A stretch of 64,000 nt of DNA from Subtercola sp. PAMC28395 (GCF_018889995.1 NZ_CP076547.1:2170001-2234000), one strand, 5' to 3'. Counted from the first letter of the stretch, positions 33,203 through 42,190 are shown. Notes: generated from the sequence alone by a model not told the origin. A program made the numbers and translations.

Positions 33203-34315
33203 ATGACCGTCTCCCATCCCGTCACGCGGGGAAACAACCGGCTCAACGACTCCGAGCAACAGGTGCTCGAGCGCATCGAGGCGTTTCGTCGCCGCAGGCC
33301 CCGGCTGATCGACGAGACCATCACCCTCGCCCACGGAGCCGGAGGAAAATCATCGGCCGCGCTGGTCGACGCCGTGTTCGTCGAGGCGTTCGGCAACCCG
33401 GCTCTCGACGAGATGGGCGACGGGGCCGTATTGACCGTACCGGCCGGCCGCGTGGCATTCTCCACCGATTCCTACGTCGTGAATCCGATCTTCTTTCCCG
33501 GCGGCAGCATTGGAGACCTCGCTGTGAACGGCACGGTGAACGACCTTGCGGTCAGCGGTGCCGAACCGAAATGGCTGAGTGCAGCCTTCGTCATCGAAGA
33601 GGGGCTGCCCATCGCCACTCTGCGGCAGATCGTCGCCGACATGCAGTCGGCGGCCGAGGCTGCGGGAGTGCTGATCGTCACCGGCGACACGAAGGTCGTT
33701 CCGAAGGGCGCCGCCGATCGTGTCTTCATCACCACCGCCGGAATCGGCGTGATCCCCGAGGCACGCAGGCTCGGCGCCACTTTGGTGGAGCCGGGCGACC
33801 GGGTGATCGTCTCTGGGTCGATCGGGGACCACGGCATGGCCGTCATGATGGCGCGCGGCGACCTGGCGATCGAGGCCGACATCCACAGTGACACGCGCTC
33901 GGTGGCCGGCCTCGTCGCCGCACTGCTCGAAGCCGCCCCCGAGACCAGATGGATGCGCGATGCCACTCGCGGAGGGCTGGGTACCGTCGCCAACGAGCTC
34001 GCCCAGGCCTCGGGGCTCGGCGTCGTGCTCGACGAGGATTCCCTGCCCGTGAAACCGATGGTGCGCGGAGCCTGCGACATGCTGGGCATCGACCCGCTCT
34101 ACGTTGCCAACGAAGGATGCTTCGTGGCTATCGTTCCGGCAGAGGGTGCTGCCGCGGCTGTCGAGGCACTGCGGTTGCTGCCCGGCGGGGCAGACGCAGC
34201 GGTGATCGGGGAGATCGTGGCCGACCCCGCCGAAATCGTGGTGGTGCGAACCAGCTTCGGAGGTACCCGCATCGTCGACATGCTCGTCGGAGACCCGCTC
34301 CCTCGAATCTGCTGA
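33203..34315 (+). CDS. hypE: Carbamoyl dehydratase HypE
   Basis: This 370-residue enzyme converts the carbamoyl group on its own C-terminal cysteine into thiocyanate, giving CN- to the iron in the HypCD complex. It ends in the signature PRIC, so the acceptor cysteine is intact. It also has the family blocks TLAHGAGGKSS, DGAVLTVP, GDLAVNGTVNDLAVSGAEP and GDTKVVPKG. The ATP-binding fold is of the PurM/SelD type. The N-terminal extension of about 35 residues is charged. The ATG follows the preceding stop directly. Confidence 0.97.
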   Translation: MTVSHPVTRGNNRLNDSEQQVLERIEAFRRRRPRLIDETITLAHGAGGKSSAALVDAVFVEAFGNPALDEMGDGAVLTVPAGRVAFSTDSYVVNPIFFPGGSIGDLAVNGTVNDLAVSGAEPKWLSAAFVIEEGLPIATLRQIVADMQSAAEAAGVLIVTGDTKVVPKGAADRVFITTAGIGVIPEARRLGATLVEPGDRVIVSGSIGDHGMAVMMARGDLAIEADIHSDTRSVAGLVAALLEAAPETRWMRDATRGGLGTVANELAQASGLGVVLDEDSLPVKPMVRGACDMLGIDPLYVANEGCFVAIVPAEGAAAAVEALRLLPGGADAAVIGEIVADPAEIVVVRTSFGGTRIVDMLVGDPLPRIC

Positions 34316-34350
34316 ATCCGTACCTTCACAACTACGAAAGGCGAACACTG

Positions 34351-34623
34351 ATGTGTTTGGGAATCCCCGGCGAGATCGTCGAGATCGTCGATGCCGACGA
34401 CTGCCTGGCCAAGGTCGATGTGAGCGGCGTGAAACGCACCATCTCGATCCGGCTGCTGGCCGACGAGGGCATCGAGGTCGGTGACTGGGTGCTCGTGCAC
34501 GTAGGTTTCGCCATGAGCAAGATCGACGAAGCCGAGGCCCAGATGACGCTCGACCAGATCAAGAAGCTCGGCCAGACCTACGACGAAGAACTGATTGCAT
34601 TCATGGAAACGGAGATTGTCTAG
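34351..34623 (+). CDS. hypC: Hydrogenase chaperone HypC, copy 2
   Basis: This 90-residue HypC paralogue starts MCLGIPGEIVEIVD, again with Cys2, and continues with the canonical DWVLVHVGFAMSKIDEAEA. It differs clearly from copy 1 at 32310, so this is not a recent duplication. It is followed by hypD with a one-base overlap (TAGTG), which is the normal neighbour of the HypC that forms the HypCD scaffold. Copy 1 may then be the version that escorts the large subunit. That division of labour is inference. Confidence 0.96.
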   Translation: MCLGIPGEIVEIVDADDCLAKVDVSGVKRTISIRLLADEGIEVGDWVLVHVGFAMSKIDEAEAQMTLDQIKKLGQTYDEELIAFMETEIV

Positions 34624-35753
34624 TGAAGTTCGTCGACGAGTTCCGCGACCCCGCTGCGGCGAAGGGTCTGCTCAAGGTCATCACCAAGCTCGCCGAAGAA
34701 TCGGGCCGCACCTTCAAGTTCATGGAGGTCTGCGGCGGTCACACGCACACGATCTACCGGCACGGCATCGAGCACCTGTTGCCCGATTCCATCGAGCTCA
34801 TCCACGGCCCTGGATGCCCGGTGTGCGTCATACCGATGGGCCGCGTCGACGACGCGGGATGGCTCGCTCGGCAGCCCGGCGTCATCTTCACGACCTTCGG
34901 CGACATGATGCGGGTTCCCGGAACGCAGGGGAGCCTGCTGCAGGCCAAGGCCGATGGCGCCGACGTGCGGTTCGTCTATTCGCCGCTCGATGCACTGAAG
35001 ATTGCGGTCGACAACCCCGACCGACAGGTCGTCTTCTTCTCCGTGGGCTTCGAGACCACGGCGCCATCGACCGCCGTGACGCTCGTCAGAGCGAAGGCCC
35101 TCGGGGTGACGAACTTCTCCATCTTCTGCAACCACGTCACGATCGAGCCTCCGCTTCGTGCCATCCTCGATTCCGATGACCTGGTGCTAGACGGGTTCAT
35201 CGGCCCGGGCCATGTCTCCACGGTGGTCGGCACCCGCATCTTCGACTTCATTCCGAATGAGTACCACATCCCCATCGTCGTCACCGGGTTCGAACCCCTC
35301 GACATTCTGCAGTCCATCGAGATGCTCCTGACCCAGTACGCCGAGGGTCGCTGCGAGGTCGAGAACCAGTATGCGCGGGTCGTTCGCGAAGACGGCAACC
35401 CGCAGGCGCTGGCCCTGATGGAGAAGACGTTCACCCTGCGCGACACCTTCGAGTGGCGGGGGCTCGGCTATATTCCCCGCTCGGGGCTCGCCGTGCATCC
35501 GGATTTCGCCCAGTTCGACGCCGAGAAGCGCTTCGACCTTCCGGGCGTTCGTGTTCAGGACCCACCCGCGTGCGAGTGCGGCGGGGTGCTCAAGGGTGTC
35601 ATCAAGCCGTGGGAGTGCAAGGTCTTCGGCACGGCCTGCACGCCCGAGACGCCCATCGGCACCTGCATGGTTTCGCCAGAGGGTGCCTGTGCGGCGTACT
35701 ACAACTTCGGGCGCATGCACCGCGAGGCTGCGCTGGCCGTGGGCAGCGCCTGA
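34623..35753 (+). CDS. hypD: Fe-S scaffold protein HypD
   Basis: This 376-residue scaffold, together with HypC, assembles Fe(CN)2CO. Conserved cysteine motifs are FMEVCGGHTH, HGPGCPVCVIP and the C-terminal cluster CECGGVLKGVIKPWECKVFG with GTACTPETPIGTCMVSPEGAC, which binds a [4Fe-4S] cluster. The start is GTG overlapping the hypC stop by one base. Length is typical for the family. Confidence 0.97.
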   Translation: MKFVDEFRDPAAAKGLLKVITKLAEESGRTFKFMEVCGGHTHTIYRHGIEHLLPDSIELIHGPGCPVCVIPMGRVDDAGWLARQPGVIFTTFGDMMRVPGTQGSLLQAKADGADVRFVYSPLDALKIAVDNPDRQVVFFSVGFETTAPSTAVTLVRAKALGVTNFSIFCNHVTIEPPLRAILDSDDLVLDGFIGPGHVSTVVGTRIFDFIPNEYHIPIVVTGFEPLDILQSIEMLLTQYAEGRCEVENQYARVVREDGNPQALALMEKTFTLRDTFEWRGLGYIPRSGLAVHPDFAQFDAEKRFDLPGVRVQDPPACECGGVLKGVIKPWECKVFGTACTPETPIGTCMVSPEGACAAYYNFGRMHREAALAVGSA

Positions 35754-35758
35754 CGACC

Positions 35759-36520
35759 GTGGGCAGCCCACCTGTGCCCGCGAGGCACACCCGCGGTGAG
35801 CAGCTGTTCGGCCGGTATGCGTATTCTCCGAACGAACTCGGGTACTGCGGGCCGGCCGGTGCCGCCGGGCTGGCCGCGGTTGCCCGTGGCGAGAACGCTG
35901 CAGTGGATGTTCGGGGTGTCGCTTCACGCTTCTCCGGGGCCTGGGCCTACCAGGTCGTCATCGCCGACATGCTCGGTCTCGACCCGCTCGATGCCGAGGT
36001 CGTGCGCGGGTACTGGACGGGCACGGCAGCGACCGCAGCGCTCGACAGGCAGGAGTTCTGGGCCCGCCTGCTCGCAGTGATCGGCCCACAGGCCGGCTCG
36101 TACTGGAAGCACCTCGACGCGGCACTCGCCGTCGAAGCCGCGCCGAACCACGCCTTTCACGTACTCGGCGTCTACCCCTGGACGAGGCTGTTGACCACCG
36201 GCCGCCCTGAGCCGGTTCAGGTCATCGACTCCTGCTGCATCCGGCCGGCAACCGTGGTGGGGTTCGCCGATGAGGGCTTGGTCGAGGTGGAGGCTGCGTC
36301 GCTGCGTTTCACCGACGGGGTGCTCTCATTCGACACCGTGTCGACGACGCGGGTCGAGTCCCTGTTCGTTCCGGACCTCGCGGTGGGCGAGCGCGTTGCC
36401 CTGCACTGGGGGGCGATCTGCGATCGTCTCACCTCGGAAGAGGCGTCACTGCTCGGAGTGCAGCTCGGCGATCAAGTGCGCCGTGTCAATGCGCGCCTCT
36501 CGGCCCGACCGCTGGCCTGA
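35759..36520 (+). CDS. DUF6390 family protein at the end of the hyp operon
   Basis: This 253-residue protein matches the pattern I know as DUF6390: an N-terminal FGRYAYSPNELGYCGPA block, a central helical part, HAFHVLGVYPWTRLL, then a beta-rich C-terminal domain with PVQVIDSCCIRPATVVGF and LHWGAICDRLT. No reaction is known. Related genes occur at the end of hyp operons in actinobacteria. The GTG at 35759 is five bases after the hypD stop, so it is the last gene of the operon. The C-terminal half (values such as VVGFADEGLVEVEA, VGERVALHWG) recalls the HypC fold, so a chaperone role is possible but unproven. Confidence 0.78.
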   Translation: MGSPPVPARHTRGEQLFGRYAYSPNELGYCGPAGAAGLAAVARGENAAVDVRGVASRFSGAWAYQVVIADMLGLDPLDAEVVRGYWTGTAATAALDRQEFWARLLAVIGPQAGSYWKHLDAALAVEAAPNHAFHVLGVYPWTRLLTTGRPEPVQVIDSCCIRPATVVGFADEGLVEVEAASLRFTDGVLSFDTVSTTRVESLFVPDLAVGERVALHWGAICDRLTSEEASLLGVQLGDQVRRVNARLSARPLA

Positions 36521-36598
36521 CGGTGCGCGTGCGCGTAACGCGGCAGGTGCGACGCCAGTGGTCGTGGGGTTGATAGGCCATCGCCGTGCATCCGATCG

Positions 36599-37567
36599 CT
36601 ACTGGATGCCTTCGGCTCCCGCCGCCGAAGCGGGTGTGCCCGGAAGTTCGGTCGCGTGCGGCGCTCGCATGGCGAGCTGGAACACGCCGTAGGCCGCGAG
36701 CGCACCCGCGATCACGAAGACGAATCCGGCCCAGATCGGAGCTGTCGCCGCCTCGCCGAGCACGAAGATTCCGATGCTCACGCCGACGATCGGGTCGATC
36801 ACGGTCAGCCCGGCCACCACGAGGTCGGGCGGTCCGGAGGAATAGGCCGTCTGAACGAAGTACGAGCCGATGAGCGCCGCAGCGATGATGCCGACGATGC
36901 AGAAGATGGTGATTCCGTCAGAGGGAGTCAGGTGGAATCCGCGCTGCACGATCGTGTGCACCCGGTCGATGATGACTTTGGCGAGCGTTGCGACGAAGCC
37001 GAAGAGGATGCCTGCGCCCACGATGTAGAAGATGTTCGTGAAGCGGTGACGGAACATCAGGAATGCCGCGCCGAGGATGACCAGCACGATCGCGAGGATG
37101 ACCAGCACGATGATGAGCTGCGCCTCACCGATCGGGAGCGACGAGGTCGTCAACGCTGCGACCGTGACGAACAACGCGATACCTCCCACGCAGAAGATGA
37201 TGCCCCTGATGGTCTGGCGGCTGAGTTTCGTCTTCGTGGTTCGTGCCGTGACGATGGAGGTGATCACCAGGGCGATCGCACCCAGGGGCTGCACCACGGT
37301 CAGGGGAGCGAGAAACAAGCTGATGAGCTGGAACACGATGGCGAGGCCGAGCATGAGAGTGCCGAGCACCCACGACGGTCGCTTGACCAGGGCCAGCAGT
37401 TGGCTGACGCTCAGGCCCGTCGATGCGCTCTTACCTGTCGCGGCGTCGACCTTGTTCACTCCTCTGTGCTGGAATTCCGCGCCGAGGGCGAGAAAGACAG
37501 CACCGACGAGGGCGATCGGAATGCCGAGAGCCTGCATGGGCGTCAGCGTGATGAGTTCAACTTCCAC
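36599..37567 (-). CDS. DMT-superfamily membrane transporter
   Basis: This membrane protein of about 322 residues has nine to ten hydrophobic segments in the DMT (EamA-like) style. It begins near ALGIPIALVGAVFLALGAEFQHRGV and ends with VIDPIVGVSIGIFVLGEAATAPIWAGFVFVIAGALAAYGVFQLA. The latter block is the conserved second-repeat region. Actinobacterial proteins of this group are often annotated only as DMT family or integral membrane protein. The GTG start at 37567 is a guess. An internal ATG at 37537 is possible. It is convergent with the hydrogenase operon and divergent from the metallopeptidase gene. The substrate is unknown. Confidence 0.78.
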   Translation of the reverse strand: MEVELITLTPMQALGIPIALVGAVFLALGAEFQHRGVNKVDAATGKSASTGLSVSQLLALVKRPSWVLGTLMLGLAIVFQLISLFLAPLTVVQPLGAIALVITSIVTARTTKTKLSRQTIRGIIFCVGGIALFVTVAALTTSSLPIGEAQLIIVLVILAIVLVILGAAFLMFRHRFTNIFYIVGAGILFGFVATLAKVIIDRVHTIVQRGFHLTPSDGITIFCIVGIIAAALIGSYFVQTAYSSGPPDLVVAGLTVIDPIVGVSIGIFVLGEAATAPIWAGFVFVIAGALAAYGVFQLAMRAPHATELPGTPASAAGAEGIQ

Positions 37568-37692
37568 CTGATCAGGGTACTTGCCTGCCGCCCGAGCCGG
37601 CGCACCCGACGGGCGCGTTCGGCGAAGTTCCTGCGTAACGATTGACACGCGCAGCGCTTCGCCGATTGCGCTCGGGTGCACGCACCGCCAAG

Positions 37693-38739
37693 ATGTCAGG
37701 TGTGAATTCCCTGCGCTGCCCGAACTGCTCTTCCCCGGTCTTTCTCGAAACCCTCGACTGCCCCACCTGCAGCGCCCCGATCGGGTTCCACGCACCGACC
37801 CGTGGGTTCTTCCTGGTCGGCGCAGAGAACAGGGAGATCGACATCGACGGGTCTGTCTGGGTGGCGTGTTCGAATCGATTCTGGCAGTGCAACTGGCTGG
37901 CCGACACAAGCCAGCCGAGCGGCGAGTGCCGGGCCTGCCGCCTCACCCGGCGTCAGCCGTCCAACGACGACACCCTGGCGCTCGAACGGCTGGCCGATGC
38001 TGCGGTCGACAAGCGACGATTGTTGGTGCAGCTGAACGACCTTGGGCTGCCGATCGTGCCGTTCTATGAGCGAGAGGGTGGCCTCGCCTTCGACCTCGTG
38101 TCGAGCCGCAGCGGTGAGCCTGTGACGATCGGCCATGCGAATGGCGTGATCACCATCGATCTCGCCGAATCGCTCGACGACTATCGCGAGACGTTGCGGG
38201 TGAAGCTCGGCGAGGTGTATCGAACCGTGCTCGGACACTTCCGGCACGAAGTCGGCCACTACTACCAGAACATCCTTGTCGACACCGAGGAGCGCTGGGC
38301 AGAGTGCCGCCGGCTCTTCGGTGACGAGCGCACGAGTTACAGCGACGCCATTGCCCGCCACTATCGTTACGGCGCGCCGCCGACCTGGCGTGAATCGTTC
38401 ATCTCGGACTACGCGACCATGCACCCATGGGAAGACTTCGCCGAGACCTTTGCCCACTACCTCCACATCACCGGCACCGTCGCCACCGCGGCCGGCTCCG
38501 GGCTCATCCTGCATGCCGATCGCGTCGGGTTCACGGGTGTCGGCGACATCGTGGCCCGATTCTCGTACGCCGACCGCACGATCGAGGAGCTGCTCGCCGA
38601 CTGGCACTGGTTGTCGCTGATGTTCAACCGGGTGAACCGGTCCATGGGTCTTGGTGATTTCTATCCGTTCGACCTGACCGAGCCTGTCATTGAGAAGCTG
38701 TCGTTCGTTCACACCCTGGTCACGGATGCCCGTGGATGA
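37693..38739 (+). CDS. Putative zinc-binding metallopeptidase (DUF2248 family)
   Basis: This 348-residue protein has an N-terminal zinc ribbon with two CxxC pairs (CPNC, CPTC) plus further cysteines (CRAC), followed by a metallopeptidase-like domain with HEVGHYYQNI, an HExxH active site. WEDFAETFAHYLHITGT supplies the probable third ligand (E or H). This is the architecture of the DUF2248 / putative zinc-binding peptidase family, seen in diverse actinobacteria. Targets are unknown. The ATG at 37693 is used. No ribosome binding site is obvious, and the gene diverges from the transporter. Confidence 0.88.
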   Translation: MSGVNSLRCPNCSSPVFLETLDCPTCSAPIGFHAPTRGFFLVGAENREIDIDGSVWVACSNRFWQCNWLADTSQPSGECRACRLTRRQPSNDDTLALERLADAAVDKRRLLVQLNDLGLPIVPFYEREGGLAFDLVSSRSGEPVTIGHANGVITIDLAESLDDYRETLRVKLGEVYRTVLGHFRHEVGHYYQNILVDTEERWAECRRLFGDERTSYSDAIARHYRYGAPPTWRESFISDYATMHPWEDFAETFAHYLHITGTVATAAGSGLILHADRVGFTGVGDIVARFSYADRTIEELLADWHWLSLMFNRVNRSMGLGDFYPFDLTEPVIEKLSFVHTLVTDARG

Positions 38740-39031
38740 TCTTCCCAGCCAGAACTGAGGTTCTCTTCAGCTGAGTCGGGTTAGGGTTTTCACTTCGCCT
38801 GCGGCAGCCCATCGAGGAGCCGTTGCACCTGCCGAGACCACCATGCGTCTCGAATACACCCGACACCGACTGTCACGTCTGCCTCGCTCGAGTCATGCGC
38901 ACTGTGCCCTGCCCCCTGCCAGCCGCGCCCCTCGATGGGGGAAGGTCTTCTTCTTCTGCGAAAGCCGACGTGCCGGTACCCGGCTTCCCGTTGTGGAAAC
39001 CAGGTACAGGTCGGCCGAACCATTGGAATAC

Positions 39032-39880
39032 ATGCACTCCCGTCACACCGAATCCGACCAGTCCACTACTGTCGCCAGCCGCAGAGCACTCCGCAGAGGA
39101 GTGAGGCGGTTCGCCACGAAACAGATCATCATCGCCTCGGCTCTCGCCGCAACCGGAGTGCTCGTCGGCTCCGGATTTCTTGCGCAGTCCTCGATCGCTT
39201 CGAGCGAGAAGGCCGCTTCCTCCCAGCGGACCGAGCACGCGCTCGCCGCGACCGTCGAGAAATCGCGGGTCGTAGCCCAGGCCCAGGACACCCTCGCGCG
39301 GGCTGACCAGGTTGTCGCCGCGGCTACCGCAAAGGTCGACACCACCACACTTTCGACGTCGATCGCCTCGCTCACCAACTACAGCGCACTCGATGCGCCC
39401 GCCGTCACAGCGCTCACCGTGCAGACCGAATTCCAGGCGCAGCAGGTGAAAGCCGCCGCCGATGAGGCAGACCGAGTCGCAGCGGAGGCCGCCGCCGCTG
39501 CCGCCGCGAAAGCCGAAGCAGACGCTCAGGCTGCTGCCGCAGCTGCTGCCGAGGCACTGGCCCAGACAAACACCGTCGATGGGGCGAAAGCCGCCGCGGC
39601 CAGTATCGCTTCTTCGCAGTACGGGTGGGGCGACTCGCAGTTCTCCTGCCTGTCGAATCTCTGGCAGAAGGAATCCGGATGGTCGTACCAGGCCTACAAC
39701 GCCTCAAGTGGTGCCACGGGCATCCCGCAGGCGCTCCCCGGCAGCAAGATGGCCTCGATCGGCAGTGACTGGGAGACCAACGCCACCACACAGATCAAAT
39801 GGGGGCTGCAGTACATCGCCTCCTCGTACGGGACACCGTGCTCCGCTTGGTCGCATTCACAGTCGGTCAACTGGTACTGA
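39032..39880 (+). CDS. Secreted lysozyme-like (transglycosylase-like) protein
   Basis: This 282-residue exported protein has a signal anchor (IIIASALAATGVLVGSGFLA) after a basic N terminus. An alanine-rich coiled segment (about residues 60-190) follows. The C-terminal domain has QYGWGDSQFSCLSNLWQKESGWSYQAYNASSGATGIPQALPGSKMAS and ends in HSQSVNWY. The glutamate in WQKESGW is the likely catalytic residue of a lytic-transglycosylase or lysozyme-like fold, as in many actinobacterial cell-wall enzymes. It probably cleaves or remodels peptidoglycan. The frame opens far upstream, but ATG at 39032 gives a normal signal peptide. Confidence 0.85.
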   Translation: MHSRHTESDQSTTVASRRALRRGVRRFATKQIIIASALAATGVLVGSGFLAQSSIASSEKAASSQRTEHALAATVEKSRVVAQAQDTLARADQVVAAATAKVDTTTLSTSIASLTNYSALDAPAVTALTVQTEFQAQQVKAAADEADRVAAEAAAAAAAKAEADAQAAAAAAAEALAQTNTVDGAKAAAASIASSQYGWGDSQFSCLSNLWQKESGWSYQAYNASSGATGIPQALPGSKMASIGSDWETNATTQIKWGLQYIASSYGTPCSAWSHSQSVNWY

Positions 39881-40109
39881 TCTGGAACTGGGCGCCATTG
39901 TTTCAGGGCGACTCCACACAGGCGTGCGAAGGCATGACCCCACTATTCGGCCTGCCAATATCGGGCAGATCTCCGTGCAGAGGGATCGCGCTGCACGTTT
40001 CTGCTCGTAGAATCTCTGAGGCGGGTTGTGCCGACGGTGTCCGTCAGGCTCTCCTGCTGCGGTCTTTACCCGGGAGACTCGCAGTGTGTGCGAAAGGTTT
40101 GACAGAAAA

Positions 40110-40637
40110 ATGGCGAGTGGCGTAAACACGAAGTGCCCGATCTGCGGGCGGGCTGTTGCCGTCGGTCTCGTTTCCCAGGCGTTGATCCAGCACGAGACCA
40201 AGAATGGCGAACGCTGCCAGGGCTCGGGCCAGGCGCCGGTCACGTCGGGGAGTTCCGCCTCGTCGCGCACAGCATCTCCGGCTATTCGCTCCGGCAGTAC
40301 GTCGACCGCAGCGCGAACGCCGAGCAGCGGCCGTTCGACCTCGGGAACCGGCACGAGCGCGGCTCCGAAGACGGCACCCGCCGTCAAGCGCGGAGTGAGC
40401 GTTCGGCGAGTCGAGGTCGACCAGGATCGCCTGCGGGAGCGCGAAGAGAAGCAGGAACGCCTGCGGCTCGAGCGCGAGGCACGCGCCCGTGCCCGCAACG
40501 AGTTCTATGTCGTCGACATCGAGGTCGGGCAGGCTGGAGATACGGTCGATCCGATCATCGAGTCTGAAACCGCGCAGCAGACGGAAACCACGCAGCACGC
40601 TGTCGTCGCCGACGAGTCGAAGGACCACGCCGAGTAG
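40110..40637 (+). CDS. Hypothetical protein with an N-terminal zinc-finger-like motif
   Basis: This 175-residue protein starts with TKCPICGRAVAVGLVSQALIQHETKNGERCQGSG, which spaces Cys, Cys, His and Cys as in a small zinc finger. A Ser/Thr/Pro/Ala-rich linker and a charged coiled-coil (VDQDRLREREEKQERLRLEREARARARNEF) follow. I do not know its function. ATG at 40110 is preceded by GAAAGG. It is 22 bp upstream of the LLM oxidoreductase gene on the same strand, so the two may be co-transcribed. Confidence 0.65.
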   Translation: MASGVNTKCPICGRAVAVGLVSQALIQHETKNGERCQGSGQAPVTSGSSASSRTASPAIRSGSTSTAARTPSSGRSTSGTGTSAAPKTAPAVKRGVSVRRVEVDQDRLREREEKQERLRLEREARARARNEFYVVDIEVGQAGDTVDPIIESETAQQTETTQHAVVADESKDHAE

Positions 40638-40658
40638 AGAGCGTCGTAGAGTGAAAAC

Positions 40659-41528
40659 ATGAAACTGGGCATCCATTTTTCGAACTTCACTCTTCCGGGC
40701 GGGGCCGAGGCCCTTGCCCCCACCCTCGCAGCGACGGCCAGAGCGGCCGAAGAGGGCGGTGCTTCGCTCTTCACCCTGATGGACCACTGGTTCCAGATGG
40801 AGAGCCTCGCCACCTCGTACGACCCCATGCTCGAGGGCTACACCTCCCTCGGATTCGTCGCCGGGCAGACCTCGACCATCAAGCTGGGGCTTCTCGTCAC
40901 GGGCGTGACATACCGCTACCCGGGGCTGCTGGCCAAGATCGTCACGACGCTCGATGTTCTCAGCGGAGGTCGCGCCGTACTGGGGTTGGGTGCGGCATGG
41001 TACGAACGTGAGCACCTCGGGCTCGGCGTGCCATACCCGGCCCTCGGCGAGCGTTTCGGGCGACTGGAGGAGACGATCCAGATCTGCCAGCAGATGTGGA
41101 GCGACGACGACGGGGCGTACGACGGCGAGTACTACCACCTCGCTGAAACCATCTGTTCCCCGAAGCCCATTCAGAAGCCTGGTCCCGAGCTTCTGATCGG
41201 TGGCAGTGGCGAGAAGAAGACCCTTCGTCTGGTCGCGCAGTACGCTGACGCGTGCAACCTCTTCGACGTTGGTCTCGACGGCCTCCGTCACAAGCTCGAG
41301 GTTCTGCGCGGCCACTGCGACGACCTCGGTCGCGACTACGACGCGATCGAGAAGACCGTCATCACCGGCGCCGACCGCTTCGACGACGCAGACGTTTTTC
41401 TCGCCGCGATGGAGACATATTCCGCTATCGGAATCAAACTGGTCACGACGAGTCCGAAGGCGCCAGACCCCGCTGGCTGGGTCGCGCGCACCACGGAGGT
41501 GCTGGGCACCCGTCTCCGCGAGATCTGA
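40659..41528 (+). CDS. LLM-class F420-dependent oxidoreductase
   Basis: This is a 289-residue TIM-barrel protein of the luciferase-like monooxygenase superfamily, in the F420-dependent (TIGR03560-like) branch. It begins KLGIHFSNFTLPGG, has GAAWYEREHLGLGVPYPALGERFGRLEE and a C-terminal GADRFDDADVFLAAMETYSAIGIKLV. Such enzymes transfer hydride to or from F420, often in secondary metabolism or detoxification. The actual substrate is unknown. Confidence 0.88.
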   Translation: MKLGIHFSNFTLPGGAEALAPTLAATARAAEEGGASLFTLMDHWFQMESLATSYDPMLEGYTSLGFVAGQTSTIKLGLLVTGVTYRYPGLLAKIVTTLDVLSGGRAVLGLGAAWYEREHLGLGVPYPALGERFGRLEETIQICQQMWSDDDGAYDGEYYHLAETICSPKPIQKPGPELLIGGSGEKKTLRLVAQYADACNLFDVGLDGLRHKLEVLRGHCDDLGRDYDAIEKTVITGADRFDDADVFLAAMETYSAIGIKLVTTSPKAPDPAGWVARTTEVLGTRLREI

Positions 41529-41707
41529 GCGAAGCGAGGCGCCGGCCGGTCACGCCGGCCAATCCTGTCGGCCCAGAGCGCGGGGCGGGGTGACACCACG
41601 AGCCACTGCACTCGACCGTCGTGACCGGCGACCACGCGAGCTGCCCGTGAGCTCGAGATGTGGCTAGCCTTGGATTGTTGACGACGAAGCCCGACGAAGG
41701 GAATTCC

Positions 41708-42190
41708 ATGCAGAAGATCAGCCCGTTCCTCTGGTTCGACACGCAGGCAGAAGAGGCCGCCGAACTCTACGTGTCGATCTTCGACAACTCGAAGATCCTC
41801 AGCGTCTCGCGATACCCGGAAGGTTCGCCCATGCCCGCCGGAACAGCGATGGGAGTCAGCTTTGTGATCGACGGGCTCGAGGTGCAGGCCATGAACGCCG
41901 GCCCACAGTTTCCCTTCACCGAGGCGATCTCGCTTTTCGTCAGTGCCGAGACACAGGAGAAGGTCGACTTCTACTGGGACTCCCTGCTCTCGGGCGGCGG
42001 TGAACCCAGCAGGTGCGGCTGGCTGAAAGACCGATTCGGGCTCTCCTGGCAGATCGTTCCTCCGTTGCTCTCCCAGTTGCTGGGCGACACCGATCCGGTG
42101 AAGGCCGAGAGAACGATGCAGGCCATGATGGGCATGAGCAAGATCGACCTTGCTGCACTGCAGGCGGCACACGATGGGGTCGGACTCTGA
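41708..42190 (+). CDS. VOC-fold protein (PhnB / 3-demethylubiquinone methyltransferase-like)
   Basis: This 160-residue glyoxalase/VOC-fold protein is related to PhnB and the 3-demethylubiquinone-9 methyltransferase-like family. The start MQKISPFLWFDTQAEEAAELYVSIF and the end DLAALQAAHDG are typical. Family members are often of unknown reaction, despite the methyltransferase name. The ATG at 41708 sits behind GAAGGGAATTCC. It is followed immediately by a DinB-like gene, whose apparent start overlaps its stop. Confidence 0.85.
   Translation: MQKISPFLWFDTQAEEAAELYVSIFDNSKILSVSRYPEGSPMPAGTAMGVSFVIDGLEVQAMNAGPQFPFTEAISLFVSAETQEKVDFYWDSLLSGGGEPSRCGWLKDRFGLSWQIVPPLLSQLLGDTDPVKAERTMQAMMGMSKIDLAALQAAHDGVGL

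Noticed and set aside
38790..39023. A small minus-strand frame in the gap before the lysozyme-like gene
   Set aside because: No ribosome binding site, no recognisable pattern; composition looks non-coding.
38740..39031. A ydaO-type (cyclic di-AMP) riboswitch before the secreted lysozyme-like gene
   Set aside because: Such riboswitches do precede cell-wall hydrolase genes in actinobacteria, so I looked, but the conserved core sequences are not visible in this 292-bp gap.
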